Source: Gemmatimonadota bacterium (GTDB lineage: Bacteria; Gemmatimonadota; Gemmatimonadetes; Longimicrobiales; Gaopeijiaceae). Taken from it: a stretch of DNA of 64,000 nt. Position numbers and translations under genes: made by a program. Positions within the stretch are counted from its first letter, which is position 1; each line of letters starts with the position of its first letter. The notes below the pieces were generated by a model. The model searched no databases and had not been told where the DNA came from. It saw only the letters and a program-made list of their open reading frames with translations. Below, piece by piece: positions 63,601-64,000 of the stretch. Location: the NCBI GenBank assembly GCA_022827345.1, contig JAJDTB010000065.1, positions 1 through 64,000 of the forward strand, in the 5' to 3' direction.

Positions 63601-64000
63601 AAGCAGTTGATGCCGGCGATGCGCGGCCCTCCGGTCCGGTCGGGCCACTCCATCGTGCTCGTGGTCACCTGGAGCGGCAGGCTGTCCCAGTCGATCGCCG
63701 GGTTGGGGTTCATGAAGTGCAGGTGCTTCGGAATCACCCCGCGCCGCACCGCCAGCGCCGCCTTGATCAGGCTGACCACCCCCGCCGCCGACTCCAGGTG
63801 ACCCACATTGGTCTTGACGGACCCGATCAGGAGCGGCCGGTCCGCCACGCGGCCCCGGCAGTAGATGCTGGACACGGCGTCGATCTCGATCGGATCGCCC
63901 ACCTCCGTACCGGTTCCGTGCGCCTCGACGTAGTCCACCTCCAGCGGACCGATCCCGGCGGCGGCCAGCGCGTCCTCCATCACTTCTTCGAGCGCGGGCG
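54603..64000 (-). CDS. type I polyketide synthase, N-terminus beyond the window
   Basis: At least 3130 residues, open to the window edge inside a KS. Approximate domains by position: KS1 C-terminal half 64000-63550 (EAHGTGTEVGDPIE, KTNVGHLES); AT1 63180-62250 (GQGSQWAGMG, GHSVGEIAAAQ, KAFHS: malonyl-type); DH 62075-61180 (DHRVFGQVVVP, LDGCFQ); C-methyltransferase 60620-59990 (VIEVGAGTGSATAS); ER 59260-58310 (HAAAGGVGLAAVQL); KR 58275-57730 (YLVTGGLGGIG; the usual catalytic Tyr in GQxNY is His, GQTNHGAANAF); ACP 57430-57200 (GMDSLMAVELRNRL); KS2 57135-55870 (DLACASSL but EANSVGSD for EAHGTGT); AT2 55470-54790 (GDGAGE for GHSxGE, HAFH region deleted). The end is PFERRRYWIDPGS; no TE, no last ACP. 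Module one should add a fully reduced, methyl-branched unit. Confidence 0.93.
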   Translation of the reverse strand, partial: PALEEVMEDALAAAGIGPLEVDYVEAHGTGTEVGDPIEIDAVSSIYCRGRVADRPLLIGSVKTNVGHLESAAGVVSLIKAALAVRRGVIPKHLHFMNPNPAIDWDSLPLQVTTSTMEWPDRTGGPRIAGINCFGISGTNAHAVVEEYRADGRKPLGAPQAVAVSLPTGTDMPLDGAAQPRGARILPLSARSGSALRELAGRYLAWLDELDADASTAGIAPESLLADAAWTAGVGRRHFDHRAGVVFRDAASLREGLEAAAERTGDEAARASSRVAFAYTGQGSQWAGMGRALYEAEPVARAVLDRCEEVFREVRGTSLLDVMFGRAGAVGDLGDTAWEQPALYALECALTALWSSVGVRPDVVLGHSVGEIAAAQAAGVFSLEDGMRFACARGSLMSGMKAGAMAAVFAPPERVAAEVEAFNAASSGVPVSISGDNGTHQVVSGPAEGIQALSDRFDSESVRVVRLNTAKAFHSALADPILDDLEASLDGVAIEQRDVTFVSNLTGRAVESGQRLDGAYWRRHAREKVAFASGIRTLADSGVDMVIEIGPRSVLLPMALAAWPESSRASAPRVQGTLAGPPSEGAGAGIGAFAPAVAGAYEAGLPIRFEALFAGESRRRISLPGYPFQRSHYWLDAPKRRRGGTGHPLLGTRHDSAGGEVAFESELFVADPQWLEDHRVFGQVVVPGALYGAMATSASALLSGGPVIVEDMQLHSALVFPKSAEDGDESRTIQFVLDAPDQVSARRFRIYSRGSGGDWTVHVEGRLPLGAVAGDPAERIDLEGIKARLSPADVAGYYRARAEGKVGLGPFFQTLRGLWSGPGEALGEVRLPEGAGGSGLDLHPLVLDGCFQVMGSARDLDGPHGGITFLPFGWERLSFTTGQLPERVFCHVRLSEASREAESQPGEPPEVLTGEMRIYDPDGLLLGIIGGYTVKRATRASLLSAGEGVSDLLYEVVWRECALADGMPSADFFPAPGAVKAGAQTWSEYLAESGVDHDDRNSLLRDLEQWSWSYALGTLDRLGWQRIPGAVVDSEELRERLGVLAEHSRLFRRILEMAARAGALREKEDGTFVVELGSKDPWPPDLPSDLDGHAAVMLERYAHGQTETGLFRRSAAALPDVLHGREDPLTLLFSSGEPTAADLYLKAPVARAANRMLEVAVRALVDSLPRGRRLRVIEVGAGTGSATASILPILPKGGFDYVYTDISAGFFSEAEARFGDGGGCIEYRPLDIEKDPVGQGFDLHGYDLIIASNVLHATRSLDETLDHCRRLLAPSGQLVALENLSGLGWMDLTFGQLDGWWRFADDYRPRHALASPAVWRQALGNAGFGEVEVLGVDEADTVTVPDKGVIVAQGPSVVTEPAGAWVVAGGASGRSAGLAAQLAGDLRARNQTVVLACPKGADAEGRVTTAPGVTTAIEMQRREAWQSLIDDLPADVPFCGVVHLVALDGTGEQATTEEMWRDVTLAGESALAMVQGVGDAGATPEMGLWLVTSGAQVLERERGGSLAGAALWGFGKGVEREAAHLKPRMLDLDPAPMAPVPDLANELMYPDLENHIAYRRGRRSVARLVRTEDGAPRLTLPDETSWVLAPDPDGVFDRPFVLKLPVRALDPREVRVEVEAAGLNFWDVFRSLGFIEEGLLGREMCGRIVEVGAEVSNVSVGDHVVGMGFGAFGPDMITHEELVAPAPGGISATGLATIPSAFVSAALSFDFTGLEPGERVLVHAAAGGVGLAAVQLVHAAGAEVFATASAPKQDYLRSLGVRHIFDSRTTAFGEEIMEATNGEGVDVVLNSLTSEGYIDASLACLKQGGRFVEMARRDILSYEEMAAVRPDVPYHILELDVVKKTDPEWAGRVLRDIMARISTGELEPIVHSRWPLAEAGSALSFMRSARHLGKIAVSAPPITGGRLRQDRTYLVTGGLGGIGCAVAEWMAERGAGTIVLNGRRGPDAGAEETIRALRDRGVTVEVELADVTDTGAIDRMLTRIDRDLPPLGGVVHSVGVLSDGALTNQSWERFERVLSPKILGAWHLHRATLDRDLDMFVLFSSRVGVMGNPGQTNHGAANAFLDQLAGHRRALGLAGQAIAWGAWSEIGEAAEQRERIDQRRSALGGRWFTPQQGIRAFDRLVRQDATSAVVMAMDWAVFEEAVEERPPLLDDLLAATAETEAEAAASSQDVMTRLRQAPSGERENVLVSFLQGEVQAVLRLPSAPAPTVGFFDLGMDSLMAVELRNRLNRAFTGTYTAPNTLVFDYPDIVTLADHLAEELEEDGAASFPQAEPEPVSAPEAPALPGDDGIAIVGMACRLPGAPDLDAYWRLLDAGADMVTDARRDPGPWHGVDGDPESTGDARHPGGYLEDLDKFDARFFGIHPLEARSMDPRQRLLLETTWHALEDAGVDPETLRGSRTGVFTGVGDGDYRDLALAAGLVLGYLGGTISVTAGRVSFALGLNGPSVPVDLACASSLAAVHQAVSALQRGEVDAALVGGVHAVVSADITEFMNQAGMLSTTGRCSSFDAAADGFVRGEGCGVLVLKRLDDARTDRDRIWAVVRGSAVNHNGSTAALTVPNGPAQERVIEEALSRAGVSPAEVDYLEANSVGSDLGDPIEIQAAAAVYGRERDPKSPLLIGSVKTNIGHLEAASGVAGLIKTILAMNEGRIPGQLHFRNPNPHVDWDGIPVRVTAEATAWPEHSDRPPRAAVSSFGLSGANAHVVVEGPPGMDGARPTGAAQVVEVSLPEQVAETHADSTVALSPRETRLLPLSGKSPTALSELAERYLVWLDTVREGENGAPPEPRLDDLAWTAGVGRSHFAHRSGVVFRDLDSLRDGLRAVAGAAVDVSAAYDRGTGTSPRVACIYTAEGSEQTGMGQQLYDREPVVRAVLDRCDAVIREEREGASLLDVMFGRESAAGRLRDPEWAQPALYSVQCAMTALWASVGVGPAVAVGDGAGELSAAWAAGVFSLDDGLRIAAARGTAMAQPRMRMAAAAPAGGGASAARQDPLAEVEATIAGIDTRAPSLTLLNLAESHAIDSGQAPDPAIWLRRIRARPRPGRCKARLAELNVRLVLEIGAGATAGPARLDSWPETPIEKHTDFAESVARAYEAGLPITFGGLFAGEQRRRIWLPGYPFERRRYWIDPGS

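Overview
This 64 kb window is GC-rich and densely packed. It comes from a Gram-negative bacterium: it has a TonB-dependent receptor, an RND efflux pair, many lipoproteins and secreted proteins. The mix of secreted BNR/VPS10-type beta-propellers, serine amidases, amidohydrolases, an S9 peptidase, DUF4143 ATPases and several toxin-antitoxin modules is typical of Gemmatimonadota and related heterotrophs, including marine or sponge-associated lineages. That placement is inference from gene content; no rRNA or tRNA gene was seen to test it.

Layout. 1-5.3 kb is an accessory segment: a P4-type tyrosine integrase with a complete catalytic set, two orphan lipoproteins, a truncated restriction/methylase remnant, a translationally coupled set of small ORFs and a hendecad coiled-coil protein. 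5.4-15.8 kb holds a DUF1684 lipoprotein, a SnoaL-like lipoprotein, an NCS2 purine/pyrimidine permease with an extra C-terminal domain, an NHL-repeat secreted protein, and a three-gene Tat-exported molybdenum hydroxylase operon (Fe-S, Mo and FAD subunits). A HEPN/MNT pair follows directly and converges on a VapBC pair. 15.9-28 kb holds a 1375-residue multidomain amidohydrolase, a GPP34 protein, a TonB receptor and an RND adaptor/permease pair. 28-42.3 kb holds two amidases, an M23 peptidase, two beta-propeller proteins, a DUF4143 ATPase, a triple-RidA protein and a BtuCD-type ABC transporter, preceded by a cobalamin riboswitch. Fragments of a Phd antitoxin and of a second DUF4143 ATPase lie between these genes. 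42.7-54.6 kb holds a second long BNR propeller with a coupled lipoprotein, a TonB-receptor fragment, a geranylgeranyl-reductase-type flavoprotein, an S9 peptidase, a rhodanese, a second NCS2-fusion permease, a steroid-5-alpha-reductase-type membrane enzyme and a free-standing acyl carrier protein. From 54.6 kb to the window edge runs a giant type I polyketide synthase on the minus strand, cut off at its N-terminus.

Main points of interest. The PKS has one fully reducing, C-methylating module (KS-AT-DH-cMT-ER-KR-ACP) followed by a terminal KS-AT pair that has lost catalytic residues (KS His to Asn, AT GHSxGE to GDGAGE) and has no ACP or thioesterase; a separate ACP gene converges on it. This resembles monomodular lipid-making PKSs reported from sponge symbionts (inference). 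Other points are three copies of TGTAAA-N6-TTTACA placed just after stop codons, two permeases with the same unusual C-terminal extension, a four-domain amidohydrolase fusion, a 40-bp direct repeat that coincides with a broken antitoxin, and several gene remnants indicating repeated insertion and deletion.
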